A stretch of DNA of 64,000 nucleotides from Comamonas terrae (GTDB lineage: Bacteria; Pseudomonadota; Gammaproteobacteria; Burkholderiales; Burkholderiaceae_C), in the NCBI RefSeq assembly GCF_001544075.1, contig NZ_BCNT01000012.1, positions 1-64,000 on the forward strand. Reading direction: 5' to 3'. Every line of letters begins with the position of its first letter. Position 1 is the stretch's first letter. Below are positions 40,921 through 50,401 of this stretch, one piece after another. Made by a program: the position numbers and the translations under genes. The notes beneath the pieces are model-generated. The model had not been told where the DNA came from, did not search any database, and saw only the letters and a program-made list of their open reading frames with translations.

Positions 40921-41958
40921 GTGTCCACTACGTCGCCCCCTCGCCCTACCGATCACTCGCTGGCTGCCATGTCCGCCCCACCCACCGCACAGCGCATACC
41001 TTCTCCGCCACGCCGGCCCCTGTTATCGGGCCGCATGGCGGATCGTTTGTTTGGCGCGCTGGCGCGCGGCGCGGCGCTGCTGACACTGGGCCTGCTGCTG
41101 GCCATCATGATCTCCCTGGTCTTCGGCGCATGGCCGGCGATCCATGAATACGGGCTGGCATTCCTGGGGCGCAGCGTCTGGGACCCCGTCCAAAACGAAT
41201 ACGGCGGCCTGGTGATGATCTACGGCACGCTGGCCACGTCGCTGATCGCGCTGGTGATCGCAGTGCCCGTGAGCTTCGGCATCGCGCTGTTCCTGACCGA
41301 GCTGTCGCCGGCCTGGCTCAAGCGCCCGCTGGGCACAGCCGTGGAGCTGCTGGCCGCCGTGCCGTCCATCGTCTACGGCATGTGGGGCCTGATGGTGTTC
41401 GGCCCCGTGCTCGCCACCTATGTGCAGCAGCCGCTGCAATCGCTTTTCAACGGCGTGCCTTACCTGGGCGCCTTCGTGTCGGGTCCTCCCGTGGGCATCG
41501 GCATCCTGTCGGCCGGCATCATCCTGGCCATCATGATCATTCCCTTCATCTCCTCGGTAATGCGCGACGTGTTTGAGGTCACGCCGGCACTGCTCAAGGA
41601 ATCCGCCTACGGCCTGGGCTCGACGACCTGGGAAGTGGTCTGGAAGGTCGTGCTGCCCTATACCAAGACCGGCGTGCTCGGCGGCGTCATGCTGGGCCTG
41701 GGCCGCGCTTTGGGCGAGACCATGGCCGTGACCTTCGTGATCGGCAACATGAACCAGCTCAACTCGCTGTCGGTGTTCGAGGCCGCCAACAGCATCACCT
41801 CGGCCCTGGCCAACGAATTCGCCGAGGCCGGCGAAGGCCTGCACCAGGCATCGCTGATCTACCTGGGCCTGGTGCTGTTTTTCATCACCTTCGTGGTGCT
41901 GGCGCTGTCCAAGGTGCTGCTCAACCGCCTGCAGAAGAATGAAGGAGCCCGCTCGTGA
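40921..41958 (+). CDS. pstC: phosphate ABC transporter permease PstC
   Basis: PstC is one of the two inner-membrane channel subunits. The 345-residue protein has a Pro-rich cytoplasmic N-terminus and about six membrane helices. The BPD permease loop is near residues 215-240 ([32 protein letters not shown] region with the EAA motif), and [12 protein letters not shown] follows. I chose the GTG at 40921 after AAGGCG; a GTG at 40903 is in frame but has no ribosome site. The stop overlaps the pstA start (GTGA). Confidence 0.95.
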   Translation: MSTTSPPRPTDHSLAAMSAPPTAQRIPSPPRRPLLSGRMADRLFGALARGAALLTLGLLLAIMISLVFGAWPAIHEYGLAFLGRSVWDPVQNEYGGLVMIYGTLATSLIALVIAVPVSFGIALFLTELSPAWLKRPLGTAVELLAAVPSIVYGMWGLMVFGPVLATYVQQPLQSLFNGVPYLGAFVSGPPVGIGILSAGIILAIMIIPFISSVMRDVFEVTPALLKESAYGLGSTTWEVVWKVVLPYTKTGVLGGVMLGLGRALGETMAVTFVIGNMNQLNSLSVFEAANSITSALANEFAEAGEGLHQASLIYLGLVLFFITFVVLALSKVLLNRLQKNEGARS

Positions 41959-42839
41959 ACACGACCTCCGCAAAAATGATCAACGCGGCCGAGCTGGCCG
42001 GCGTGCGCGCGGCCAAGTACGCCAGGCGCAAGCGCCTGAACCAGGTGGCGCTGACCCTGTCCATGATAGCCATGGTCTTCGGCGTGTTCTGGCTGATCTG
42101 GATCCTGTGGGAAACCGTCCGCCTGGGGCTGGGCGGCATGAGCCTGTCCCTGTTCACCGAGATGACGCCGCCGCCCAACGAGGCCGGCGGCATTGCCAAT
42201 GCCATCTTCGGCTCGCTGGTCATGGTGGCGCTGGCCACTTTCGTGGGCACGCCCGTCGGCATCATGGCCGGCGTGTACCTGGCCGAATACGACAAGAAGA
42301 GCTGGCTGGCCGGCACGACGCGCTTCGTCAACGACATCCTGCTGTCGGCGCCCTCCATCGTGATCGGCCTGTTCGTCTACACCATGGTCGTGGCCCAGTT
42401 CCGCAGCTTCTCGGCCTATGCGGGCATCGTGGCGCTGGCGCTGATCGTCGTTCCCGTGGTGATCCGCACCACCGAGAACATGCTGGCCCTGGTGCCGGCC
42501 AGCCTGCGCGAGGCAGCCTATGCGCTGGGCACGCCCAAGTGGAAGGTCATCACCATGGTGACATTGCGCGCAGCTCGCGCCGGCGTGATCACCGGCGTGC
42601 TGCTGGCCGTGGCGCGCATCGCCGGCGAAACGGCGCCGCTGCTGTTCACCGCGCTGAACAACCAGTTCTGGAATGGCGATCTGTCCAAGCCCATGGCCAG
42701 CCTGCCGGTAACGATCTTCAAATTTGCCATGAGCCCCTATGAGAACTGGCAACAGCTGGCCTGGGCCGGCGTGTTCCTGATCACGGTGGCTGTGCTGGGC
42801 CTGAACATCCTGGCGCGTTTCATCACCCGCCAAAAGTAA
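41955..42839 (+). CDS. pstA: phosphate ABC transporter permease PstA
   Basis: PstA is the second channel subunit. The 294-residue protein starts at a GTG inside the pstC stop and has six membrane helices. [35 protein letters not shown] begins the permease domain. The EAA loop is [16 protein letters not shown], followed by [17 protein letters not shown] basic segment ([10 protein letters not shown]) precedes the first helix. pstB follows after 12 bases. Confidence 0.96.
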   Translation: MNTTSAKMINAAELAGVRAAKYARRKRLNQVALTLSMIAMVFGVFWLIWILWETVRLGLGGMSLSLFTEMTPPPNEAGGIANAIFGSLVMVALATFVGTPVGIMAGVYLAEYDKKSWLAGTTRFVNDILLSAPSIVIGLFVYTMVVAQFRSFSAYAGIVALALIVVPVVIRTTENMLALVPASLREAAYALGTPKWKVITMVTLRAARAGVITGVLLAVARIAGETAPLLFTALNNQFWNGDLSKPMASLPVTIFKFAMSPYENWQQLAWAGVFLITVAVLGLNILARFITRQK

Positions 42840-42851
42840 TCCGAGAGAGCC

Positions 42852-43634
42852 ATGACTGCAACCATCCAAAACGTTCCCAGCACCTCCAAGCTGGCGGTGC
42901 GCGACCTGAACTTCTACTACGGCAAGTTCCACGCGCTCAAGAACATTAATCTCGACATTCCCGAGAAAAAGGTCACGGCCTTCATCGGCCCCTCGGGCTG
43001 CGGCAAGTCCACGCTGCTGCGCACCTTCAACCGCATGTTCGAGCTGTATCCCGAGCAGCGCGCCGAAGGCCAGATCCTGCTGGACGGCGAGAACCTGCTG
43101 ACCTCCAAGCAGGACGTGGCGCTGATCCGCGCCAAGGTGGGCATGGTGTTCCAGAAGCCGACGCCGTTTCCCATGTCCATCTACGACAACATCGCCTTCG
43201 GCGTGAAGCTGTTCGAGAACCTCAACGCCTCGGACATGGACGATCGCGTGGAATGGGCTCTGCGCAAGGCGGCGCTGTGGAACGAGGTCAAGGACAAGCT
43301 GCAGCAAAGCGGCTCCGGCCTGTCGGGCGGGCAGCAGCAGCGCCTGTGCATTGCGCGCGGCATTGCCATCAAGCCCGAAGTGCTGCTGCTGGACGAACCC
43401 TGCTCGGCGCTGGACCCCATCTCCACGGCCAAGATCGAAGAGCTGATCGCCGAGCTCAAGAACGACTACACCGTGGTCATAGTGACCCACAACATGCAGC
43501 AGGCAGCGCGCTGCAGCGATTACACGGCCTATATGTACCTGGGCGATCTGGTGGAGTTCGGCGATACCGAGCAGATGTTCTTCAAGCCCCAGCGCAAGGA
43601 AACCGAGGACTACATCACAGGCAGATTCGGATGA
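42852..43634 (+). CDS. pstB: phosphate ABC transporter ATP-binding protein PstB
   Basis: PstB powers phosphate import. The 260-residue protein has Walker [10 protein letters not shown] near residues 44-52, a Q loop at [17 protein letters not shown], the signature [16 protein letters not shown], and Walker [13 protein letters not shown]. The His-switch lies in [15 protein letters not shown]. In other bacteria the transporter with PhoU holds PhoR inactive when phosphate is plentiful. The next gene, phoU, lies 142 bases downstream across a REP-like repeat. Confidence 0.97.
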   Translation: MTATIQNVPSTSKLAVRDLNFYYGKFHALKNINLDIPEKKVTAFIGPSGCGKSTLLRTFNRMFELYPEQRAEGQILLDGENLLTSKQDVALIRAKVGMVFQKPTPFPMSIYDNIAFGVKLFENLNASDMDDRVEWALRKAALWNEVKDKLQQSGSGLSGGQQQRLCIARGIAIKPEVLLLDEPCSALDPISTAKIEELIAELKNDYTVVIVTHNMQQAARCSDYTAYMYLGDLVEFGDTEQMFFKPQRKETEDYITGRFG

Positions 43635-43635
43635 C

Positions 43636-43701
43636 TCCCCGAGCCGCTGTGCGGCTGCCTCCTGAAGGGGGCGACAGCCTCGCAGCGGGGCGAACCTTGC
43701 C
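43636..43701. repeat. REP-like GC-rich repeat between pstB and phoU
   Basis: CCCCGAGCCGCTGTGCGGCT opens a string with GCCGC-TGT-GCGGC and CCCC...GGGG pairings, ending GCAGCGGGGCGAACCTTGCC. It has the look of the common intergenic element of Comamonadaceae that starts CCCCGAGCCGC and ends near GGGGCGGCCTTGC; this is recalled, not searched. It may stabilise or split the pst and pho messages. Confidence 0.5.
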
Positions 43702-43776
43702 GCTGTCTCTGGACAGGGCCAGGCCGGTTCATGCACCGCGTACCGTGCTTTGGATCATTGAGAAAGACATACCGCA

Positions 43777-44478
43777 ATGACAGAAAAACATCTCTCCAGT
43801 CAGTTCGACAGCGAACTCAACCGCGTCTCCGCCCGCGTCATGGAACTGGGCGGTCTGGTGGAGTCCCAGATCCGCCAGGCGGTCTATGCGCTGACCAGCT
43901 TCAGCACCGATGCCGTGGACCAGGTGATTGCCACCGAAAAGCGCGTGAACGCGATGGAAGTGGAGATCGACCACGACCTGTCGTCCATCATTGCGCGGCG
44001 CCAGCCCACGGCACGCGACCTGCGCCTGCTGATCGCGTTCTCCAAGGCCACGGCGAATCTCGAGCGCATGGGCGACGAGGCCTGCAAGATGGCGCGCATG
44101 GTCAAGTCCATCATCGAAAGCGGGGCGGCCCGCTCGCTGCCCACCAGCGATCTGCGCGTCGCGGCCGAAATGGCCTCGGAGCTGTTGCGCAAGACGCTGG
44201 ATGCGTTCGCGCGCCTGGACACCAAGGCGGCCGTGGCCATCCTCAAGGAGGACGACCTGATCGACGAGGAGTTCGACGGCTTCGTGCGCAAGCTCATCAC
44301 CTACATGATGGAAGACCCCCGCACGATCTCGGCGAGCCTGGACCTGCTGTTCCTGGCCAAGGCCATCGAGCGCATCGGCGACCATTCCAAGAATGTGGCC
44401 GAACTCATCATCTATCTGGTCGAAGGCAAGGACGTGCGGCACCAGACCATGGCGGATATCGAATCCGCAGTGCTGTAA
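43777..44478 (+). CDS. phoU: phosphate signalling regulator PhoU
   Basis: PhoU couples the Pst transporter to PhoR and represses the Pho regulon when phosphate is sufficient. The 233-residue protein is all-helical with two related three-helix bundles. Each has the metal-binding type motif: AVGRRQP-region IARRQPTARDLRLLIAFSKATANLERMGDEACKMA is in the first, and ISASLDLLFLAKAIERIGDHSKNVAE in the second, given here as recognisable positions near 70-105 and 190-215. It precedes phoB by 18 bases. Confidence 0.96.
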   Translation: MTEKHLSSQFDSELNRVSARVMELGGLVESQIRQAVYALTSFSTDAVDQVIATEKRVNAMEVEIDHDLSSIIARRQPTARDLRLLIAFSKATANLERMGDEACKMARMVKSIIESGAARSLPTSDLRVAAEMASELLRKTLDAFARLDTKAAVAILKEDDLIDEEFDGFVRKLITYMMEDPRTISASLDLLFLAKAIERIGDHSKNVAELIIYLVEGKDVRHQTMADIESAVL

Positions 44479-44496
44479 ACAGGAGGCAACCCAGGG

Positions 44497-45192
44497 ATGA
44501 AGAAGATGCCCATGGTCCTCATCGTCGAGGACGAGCCCGCGATTGCGGAACTGATCGCGGTCAATTTGAGGCATAACGGCTTCCAGCCCGTCTGGGCGGA
44601 GGACGGTGTTTCGGCGCAGCGCGAACTCGATGCCGTGCTGCCGGATGTCATCCTGCTCGACTGGATGCTGCCCGGCGCCAGCGGCCTTGCGCTGGCGCGC
44701 AAGTGGCGCGCCGATGCCCGCACCAAGGCCGTGCCCATTCTGATGCTGACCGCGCGCGGCGACGAGCCCGACAAGGTGGCCGGGCTGGACGCGGGCGCCG
44801 ACGACTACATCACCAAGCCGTTTTCCACCCAGGAACTGCTGGCGCGCATCCGTGCCGTGCTGCGCCGCCGCGCCCCCGAGCAGGTGCAGGACAAGGTCAG
44901 CATCGGCGATCTGGTACTGGACGCCGCGGCCCACCGCGTGAGCTGGCAGGGCGAGCTGCTGAAGATCGGCCCCACCGAATTCAAGCTGCTCAACTACCTG
45001 ATGAAGCATCCCGAGCGCGTGCACAGCCGCGCGCAGCTGCTGGACAAGGTCTGGGGCGACCATGTGTTCATCGAGGAGCGCACGGTGGACGTGCATGTCA
45101 AGCGCCTGCGCGAATCCCTGGGTGTGGCCGGCTCGCTGATCGAGACCGTGCGCGGCGCCGGCTACCGCTTCAGCGGCCAGGCTCTGGTGTGA
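44497..45192 (+). CDS. phoB: phosphate regulon response regulator PhoB
   Basis: PhoB activates the Pho regulon by binding Pho boxes such as those before ppk1 and pstS. The 231-residue protein has an N-terminal receiver with the acidic pair in VEDEPA and the phosphorylated Asp in VILLDWMLPG near residue 54. Conserved Thr (LMLTARG) and Lys (DYITKPFS) are present. A C-terminal OmpR-type winged helix (IGPTEFKLLNYLMKHPERV, VDVHVKRLRESL) follows. phoR is 79 bases downstream. Confidence 0.97.
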   Translation: MKKMPMVLIVEDEPAIAELIAVNLRHNGFQPVWAEDGVSAQRELDAVLPDVILLDWMLPGASGLALARKWRADARTKAVPILMLTARGDEPDKVAGLDAGADDYITKPFSTQELLARIRAVLRRRAPEQVQDKVSIGDLVLDAAAHRVSWQGELLKIGPTEFKLLNYLMKHPERVHSRAQLLDKVWGDHVFIEERTVDVHVKRLRESLGVAGSLIETVRGAGYRFSGQALV

Positions 45193-45271
45193 ATCGCAGC
45201 GGCGCATCCCGCCCGGCGGCACACGCCCGGGCCGGGCGCGCCGGCAAGCCAAAAAAATCGAGAAAGCAACT

Positions 45272-46660
45272 ATGGGCTGGCGCGGATTTCGCTTATTGGC
45301 ATCCCAGATCGCAGCGGCGGTGCTGGGATGGTTTGCCTGGACCCGGCTGATGGCACCCGGTTCGGGTGCTCCCGCCACGGTGGCCTCCCAATGCGCGGCC
45401 GCACTGGCCGGGGCGCTTGCCGGCGGCTGGATCTGGTGGCTGGTCGACAGCTGGAACGCTGCCCGTCTGCTGCACTGGCTGCGCCAGTCCGAGCTGGGTG
45501 CCGTACCCAATCTCTCGGGTATCTGGGGCGAGGCCGGCACGCGCATGCGGCGCTGGATACGCCAGAGCGTGCAGCAGGTACAGCAGGGCGACCAGCGGCT
45601 CAACGACATTCTGTCGGCCCTGCAGGCCAGCCCCAATGGCGTGGTGCTGCTGGACGACCAGGGGCGCATCGAATGGTGCAACCAGATCGCAGAGCGCCAG
45701 TTCGGCATCGATGCCCAGCGCGACCTGATGCAGAGCATCGGCAATCTGGTGCGCGATCCGCAGTTCAGCGCCTATTACGCGGCGCAGGATTTTTCGCAGG
45801 ACCTGGTCATGCAGGGGCGCGAGAACACGCCTTCGCGCCCGGTCAAGCTGTCGGTGCAGCTCTATGGCTATGGCGAGGGCCGCAAGCTGCTGCTGTCGCG
45901 CGATGTGACGGCGCTGGAACAGGCCGAGGCCATGCGCCGCGACTTCGTTGCCAACGTCTCGCACGAGATCCGCACGCCGCTGACCGTGCTTGCGGGCTTT
46001 GTCGAGACGCTGCAGAACCTGCCGCTGGCCGAAGACGAGCGCAACCGCTACCTGGGCATGATGGCCCAGCAGGCCGAGCGCATGCAGCATCTGGTGGAAG
46101 ATCTGCTGACGCTGTCGCGTCTCGAGGGGAGCCCGCTGCCGGGCACGGGCGACTGGATACCTGTCTCGCAGCTGCTGCAGCGCTGCGAGAACGAAGCGCG
46201 CGGCCTGTCTGCGGCCTTGACGCGCAAGCAGGCCAAGCCCCATGTGCTGAACTTTCCCGATGCGCAGGCGCTGCAGGAAGCCGGCGAGATCGCCGGCGCC
46301 AGTGCCGAGCTGCACAGCGCCTTTTCCAACCTGGTGGCCAATGCCATGCGCTACACGCCCGCAGGCGGGCAGATCGAGGTGCGCTGGGAAAGGCTGGAGG
46401 ACGGCTCGGCCCGCTTTGCCGTCAAGGACACCGGCGCAGGCATCGATCCCAAGCACCTGTCCCGGCTCACCGAGCGCTTCTACCGCGTGGACCGCAGCCG
46501 CTCCCGCGATACCGGCGGCACCGGCCTGGGCCTGGCCATCGTCAAGCATGTGCTGCAGCGCCATGGCGCCAAGCTCAGCATCAGCAGCACGCTGGGCCAG
46601 GGGTCCGAGTTTGCGGTGACGTTTCCCGCCGCCCGCCTGCGCCCGCCGCAGCTGCAGTGA
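45272..46660 (+). CDS. phoR: phosphate regulon sensor histidine kinase PhoR
   Basis: PhoR phosphorylates PhoB when phosphate is scarce. The 462-residue protein has two N-terminal membrane segments (about 10-30 and 45-65) without a large periplasmic part. A PAS domain starts near RLNDILSALQASPNGVVLLDD. The phosphoacceptor His is in NVSHEIRTPLTVLAGF, and the ATPase part has the N box FSNLVANAMRYTP and DTGAGIDP. The last box is GGTGLGLAIVKHVLQRHG. It ends 15 bases before the convergent MATE gene. Confidence 0.96.
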   Translation: MGWRGFRLLASQIAAAVLGWFAWTRLMAPGSGAPATVASQCAAALAGALAGGWIWWLVDSWNAARLLHWLRQSELGAVPNLSGIWGEAGTRMRRWIRQSVQQVQQGDQRLNDILSALQASPNGVVLLDDQGRIEWCNQIAERQFGIDAQRDLMQSIGNLVRDPQFSAYYAAQDFSQDLVMQGRENTPSRPVKLSVQLYGYGEGRKLLLSRDVTALEQAEAMRRDFVANVSHEIRTPLTVLAGFVETLQNLPLAEDERNRYLGMMAQQAERMQHLVEDLLTLSRLEGSPLPGTGDWIPVSQLLQRCENEARGLSAALTRKQAKPHVLNFPDAQALQEAGEIAGASAELHSAFSNLVANAMRYTPAGGQIEVRWERLEDGSARFAVKDTGAGIDPKHLSRLTERFYRVDRSRSRDTGGTGLGLAIVKHVLQRHGAKLSISSTLGQGSEFAVTFPAARLRPPQLQ

Positions 46661-46667
46661 AGCATGC

Positions 46668-46700
46668 CCGCGTGGTCAGGGCTCGGCTCTGACCACGCGG
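46668..46700. terminator. hairpin at the phoR / MATE junction
   Basis: CCGCGTGGTCAG (46668-46679) pairs perfectly with CTGACCACGCGG (46689-46700) around a nine-base loop. It begins eight bases after the phoR stop and contains the stop codon and last codons of the MATE gene on the other strand. There is no T run, so it may block converging transcription by structure alone or need Rho. Confidence 0.5.
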
Positions 46701-48040
46701 TACAGAATGCTGCTGAAGGCCATGGCCGTCACGATCAGCGCACCCGCGCTGGCCGCCCAGAACGGCATGGGCGTGCCCTGCGCCAGGCTCCAGTGCAGGC
46801 TGGCCTGCGCCGCATAGGCCAGCCAGTAGCCGCCGGCCAGCCCGCCGCCCCAGAGAAGCACGCAATAGATGACCAGCGGCAGCACGGTGATGCGATAGCA
46901 GCGCAGCACGAAGATGGAGAAGGTCTGCACGGCATCGGCCACATGGTAGATGGCCACCCAGCCCAGCAGGCTGGCCGTGAGGGCAATCACCTGGGGAGAG
47001 CTGGTATAAAGGCCGGCAATCAGTTCGCGTGCTATGAAGAGCGTAGCTGATAACGCAATACCCATAAGTGCTGCAAGCCAGAAGCACTGTGCAATCAGCT
47101 TGCGCGCCAGCACTTCGTTGGCAGCGCCGCGCCAGAAGCTCACGCGCGCGCTGGCGGCAATGGCCAGGGACAGCGGCACCATGTAGCAGATGGCTGCCAG
47201 ATTGGCCGCGATCTGGTGGCTGGCCGAAGCCAGCGTGCCCTGGCGCGAAACGAACAAGGCCATGAGCGTGAACGACGTCACCTCCACCAGAATGGCCAGC
47301 CCCGCAGGAATGCCCAGGCGTGTAAAGCGGGCCAGCAGCGGCCAGTCGGGCCGTTCCATGCGCTGCCAGAGCGCCAGCGGCGCATAGAAAGCCTGCCGGC
47401 GCGTCAGCCGCAGCGCGATGCCGAACATGGTGTAGTTCACCGCCAGCGTGGCCCAGGCGCAGCCTGCGGCGCCCATGGCCGGCATGCCCAGGCCGCCGAA
47501 GGTGAGCCAGATGGACAGCGGAATCTTCAGCAGCAGCGAAGCCAGCTGCAGTGCCGTGACCAACTGCGGCCGGCCCAGCGCCTGGTTGAGGGCGCCGTAG
47601 ATGCGAAACAGCAGGGCCGGCGGCAGGCCCAGGGCCAGTATCGCCAGATAGCGCTTGACCTCCTGCTGCAGAGTGGGCGGCACATGGGTCCAGCGCAGCA
47701 GGGGATCGGGCTGCAGCAGGACAGCCATGCCCAGGATGCAGGCGGCCAGGCACAGGTACATGGACTGGCGCAGCGACCGGCCTATGGCCAGGGGCTGGCC
47801 GGCGCCACGCTGCTCGGCCCACAGCGGCAGCAGGGCCTGGAAGATGCCCATGAGCGAGGCATAGACGCTCACGAAAATGGCGGCGCCCACGGACAGGGCC
47901 GCCACGGCATCGTCGGAATAGCGGCCGGCCACAATGGTGTCCGTGGTGCCGAAAGCCATCACGGCCAACTGGCCGGCCAGCACGGTCAGGGCATGGCGGC
48001 CGATATGGCCCAGCTCGTGGCGCGTCGTGGGGCGGCTCAT
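46676..48040 (-). CDS. MATE-family transporter
   Basis: The 454-residue protein is a multi-pass inner-membrane protein of the MATE branch of the MOP exporters, with 12 predicted helices in two related halves. Recognisable parts are MAFGTTDTIVAGRYSDDAVAALSVG in helix 1-2 and IPAGLAILVEVTSFTLMALFVSRQGT at the start of the second half, followed by ASHQIAANLAAICYMVPLSLAIAASARV. The usual role is sodium- or proton-driven export of cationic compounds; the substrate here is unknown. The ATG at 48040 overlaps the stop of the upstream membrane protein, so the two are translated together. Confidence 0.88.
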   Translation of the reverse strand: MSRPTTRHELGHIGRHALTVLAGQLAVMAFGTTDTIVAGRYSDDAVAALSVGAAIFVSVYASLMGIFQALLPLWAEQRGAGQPLAIGRSLRQSMYLCLAACILGMAVLLQPDPLLRWTHVPPTLQQEVKRYLAILALGLPPALLFRIYGALNQALGRPQLVTALQLASLLLKIPLSIWLTFGGLGMPAMGAAGCAWATLAVNYTMFGIALRLTRRQAFYAPLALWQRMERPDWPLLARFTRLGIPAGLAILVEVTSFTLMALFVSRQGTLASASHQIAANLAAICYMVPLSLAIAASARVSFWRGAANEVLARKLIAQCFWLAALMGIALSATLFIARELIAGLYTSSPQVIALTASLLGWVAIYHVADAVQTFSIFVLRCYRITVLPLVIYCVLLWGGGLAGGYWLAYAAQASLHWSLAQGTPMPFWAASAGALIVTAMAFSSILYRVVRAEP

Positions 48041-49767
48041 TGCGCCGCGGGGGCGCTGGCGCGGCGCAGCAGGACCAGGGCTTCCTTGCGCTCGGTCGGT
48101 CGGGCCACGCGAGCCACTTCGGTCCATTGCGTGCGCAGCGGCTGGCTGTGCGGATCGGCCCAGCGGTCGGCATCCACCACCAGCCACTGGCACTGGCCGG
48201 GGCGGGACTGGCGCAGCAGCTGGGTGTCCAGCCGGGTGTAGTAGCGCAGCGCCGCGATCTGCGCACGGCCCAGGCCGTATGTCAGTGCGCAGTCGGCTCT
48301 TTCGGAGGCCGAACCGAGACGGGTGGCGATCTGTTCCATCTGCGGCGCATAGCTGCGTGCATGGTCCAGCAACGGCATCCACAGGGTGGATATCAGCAGC
48401 CAGCCCAGCGTGGCGCCACCTGCGGGCAGCACCAGGCTTTTCCAGATGGCGGCGCGGTTGCGAGAGGTGCGCCAGATCACCAGCACCACCCAGCCGGCCG
48501 AGGCGGCCAGTGCCACCAGGACGGTCGGCCAGGAAATGCTGGCGCTGAACTGCGGCGCCAGACGGGTGATGTTGGCCGCGATCTTGGCCGGCGTGCCTGT
48601 CTGCACGGCCAGCCAGACCACCCAGATGGCGATGGCCGAAATGCTGAAGAACAGCAGCGTGAACCAGTCGATCAGTGCACTGATGCTGCGGCGCAGGGTG
48701 GGCAGCGCAAAGGCCGCCAGGGTGGCAATGGCCGGCAGTCCCAGCAGCAGCGCACGATCCGCAGGCTGGCTGATCAGGCAGGCGGCCAGTGGCACGCCTG
48801 CAAACCACAATGACACCGCCAGGTGGGGGTTGTATTGCGGCCGGGCAATCTGCCTGCGCCAGACCCACAGGGTCCACAGCGCCAGGGGCCAGGCGGGCCA
48901 GCAGAACCACAGCAGCAACTGCAGCAGGCTGTCCCAGTCCTTGACATTGTTGGCCAGATGCGAGGCCCAGAGATTCCACCGGGTGATCAGAAGGGCGCAG
49001 ATGGCCGTCATGACCAGCCATGCCAGGCTCCACAGGCGGGCCTGGCGCATGTTGCGCCCGCTGGAGTCCCCCCAGCTTTGCTGGCTCAGCGCCATGCCCG
49101 CGCCGCCCAGGCCGAACAGCATGGCCAGCGTGGGCGCGCCGCTCAGCGCCAGGCCCAGCATGCCCAGCACCATGGCCAGGCCCGATTTGAAGCGGTGATA
49201 GGGCATGGCTGCCGCGGCAAAGAACAGCAGCGCGGTGCAGCCCAGCTGGGTCACATAGCTGGTGGTTTCATGCGAAAGCTGGGCCAGCCCCAGGCAGGCC
49301 ACCAGCGCCAGCAGTGCCGCATCGGCCATGGCGCGCGCATAGTCCGTCAGCTGCGCCTCCCCGCCGAAGGCGAATGCCACGGGCTGCGCGCCGGGCGTGC
49401 GCGCCAGATAGTAGGCGCCCCACCAGGTGGCGGCCAGCGTGACGACCAGCAGCCCCATGAAAGGCAGGCGTGCCGCCAGCTCGGGCCCCAGCAGCGATTC
49501 GAGCCACTGCAGCGCGACCGCACCCAGCCAGTAGGGGAGCAGGCCATCGGATGTCGGCAGCAGGCCGGAGATGGCGGGCTTGAACCAGGAGGTGTGGTGC
49601 TGCGCCAGCTCGCGCATGTAGCCGAAGGCTTCCATGTCGGCCGAGCGCCAGGGGCCGCGCATCACGAAGCCGGGCACCACATAGGCCAGGCACAGCAGCA
49701 GCAGCGACCAGCGCGGCAGACGCCGTACGGCGCTTTGGGCAACGATGGCTGGCGTAGGCTGGTTCAC
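48037..49767 (-). CDS. large multi-pass membrane protein, GT-C glycosyltransferase-like candidate
   Basis: I do not recognise a named family with certainty. The 576-residue product has about 12 membrane helices and an early loop with the sequence RGPWRSADMEAFGYMRELAQHHTSWFKP. The acids in that loop recall the first periplasmic loop of ArnT/PMT-type GT-C enzymes. A soluble C-terminal part of about 90 residues (from MEQIATRLGSASERADCALTYG) ends the protein. The start is a GTG at 49767 after AGGAATTTTTC. The overlap with the MATE gene suggests a shared pathway, perhaps with one protein moving and the other modifying a lipid-linked compound; that is inference. Confidence 0.65.
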   Translation of the reverse strand: MNQPTPAIVAQSAVRRLPRWSLLLLCLAYVVPGFVMRGPWRSADMEAFGYMRELAQHHTSWFKPAISGLLPTSDGLLPYWLGAVALQWLESLLGPELAARLPFMGLLVVTLAATWWGAYYLARTPGAQPVAFAFGGEAQLTDYARAMADAALLALVACLGLAQLSHETTSYVTQLGCTALLFFAAAAMPYHRFKSGLAMVLGMLGLALSGAPTLAMLFGLGGAGMALSQQSWGDSSGRNMRQARLWSLAWLVMTAICALLITRWNLWASHLANNVKDWDSLLQLLLWFCWPAWPLALWTLWVWRRQIARPQYNPHLAVSLWFAGVPLAACLISQPADRALLLGLPAIATLAAFALPTLRRSISALIDWFTLLFFSISAIAIWVVWLAVQTGTPAKIAANITRLAPQFSASISWPTVLVALAASAGWVVLVIWRTSRNRAAIWKSLVLPAGGATLGWLLISTLWMPLLDHARSYAPQMEQIATRLGSASERADCALTYGLGRAQIAALRYYTRLDTQLLRQSRPGQCQWLVVDADRWADPHSQPLRTQWTEVARVARPTERKEALVLLRRASAPAAQ

Positions 49768-49902
49768 GAAAAATTCCTGTTCAATGGGCGTTGGGGGCAG
49801 TGCTGCTTTTTACCAGCAAACCGGCCTGGAAAGCCCTGCGGGCAAGCGCGGCCTGCTCATCTAAATGCATTCCAAAGGCCGTGAGGCCGTCGCTGGCGAG
49901 GC

Positions 49903-49936
49903 AAAAGAAAGGGCAGCACGGTTGCCCGGGCTGCCC
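49903..49936 (-). terminator. terminator after rpmE2
   Basis: On the minus strand GGGCAGC (49936-49930) pairs with GCTGCCC (49917-49911), followed by TTTCTTTTGCC. It lies 23 bases past the rpmE2 stop and separates it from the membrane protein gene downstream. Confidence 0.7.
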
Positions 49937-49958
49937 TGACCTTGCAAGAAAGCGGGGA

Positions 49959-50204
49959 TTACTTCTTGCCGAAACGGTTGCGGAACCTTTCCACGCGGCC
50001 GCCCATGTTGTCCACCGACTTTTGCGTGCCGGTGTAGAAGGGGTGCGATTCAGAGGAGGTATCCAGCTTGAACAGAGGGTATTCCTTGCCTTCGAAGGTC
50101 TCGGTTTCCTTGGTGTTCACGCACGAGCGTGTCACGAACTTGAAGCCGTTGGACAGGTCCACGAACAGAACTTCGCGGTAGTTGGGGTGAATGCCTTCTT
50201 TCAT
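49959..50204 (-). CDS. rpmE2: 50S ribosomal protein L31 type B
   Basis: The 81-residue protein begins [20 protein letters not shown] and lacks the CxxC zinc ligands of type A L31, so it is the zinc-independent form. [29 protein letters not shown] C-terminal sequence (here [12 protein letters not shown] onwards) is typical. AAGGAAGATC precedes the ATG at 50204. It lies downstream of rho with the group II intron between them; the intron ends about 90 bases before this gene and so does not interrupt it. Longer upstream frames are intron flank. Confidence 0.95.
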   Translation of the reverse strand: MKEGIHPNYREVLFVDLSNGFKFVTRSCVNTKETETFEGKEYPLFKLDTSSESHPFYTGTQKSVDNMGGRVERFRNRFGKK

Positions 50205-50333
50205 GATCTTCCTTTGGTCAAGTGCGGTAGCCGTGCCCAACCTGCTACAACCCTTGTAGCAGTCATGAATCAGGCGTACTTTCCGCAATAGAGGCGGGTA
50301 GAGACAGTTCATTGCTGAACCATCCCCCCCTAA

Positions 50334-50367
50334 GAACCGGACTTGCGACTTTCACCGCATCCGGCTC
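50334..50367 (-). ncRNA. group II intron domain V
   Basis: On the minus strand the hairpin starts GAGCCGGATGCGGTGAAAGT and ends GTCCGGTTC. The two arms GAGCCGGA and TCCGGTTC pair, and the conserved GAAA tetraloop sits within GTGAAAGTCGC. This is the catalytic domain of the intron. It lies 35 bases past the maturase stop, the usual place. Confidence 0.88.
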
Positions 50368-50401
50368 AAGCACAACATTTCCAGCAAACGCGCATTCTAC
50401 C

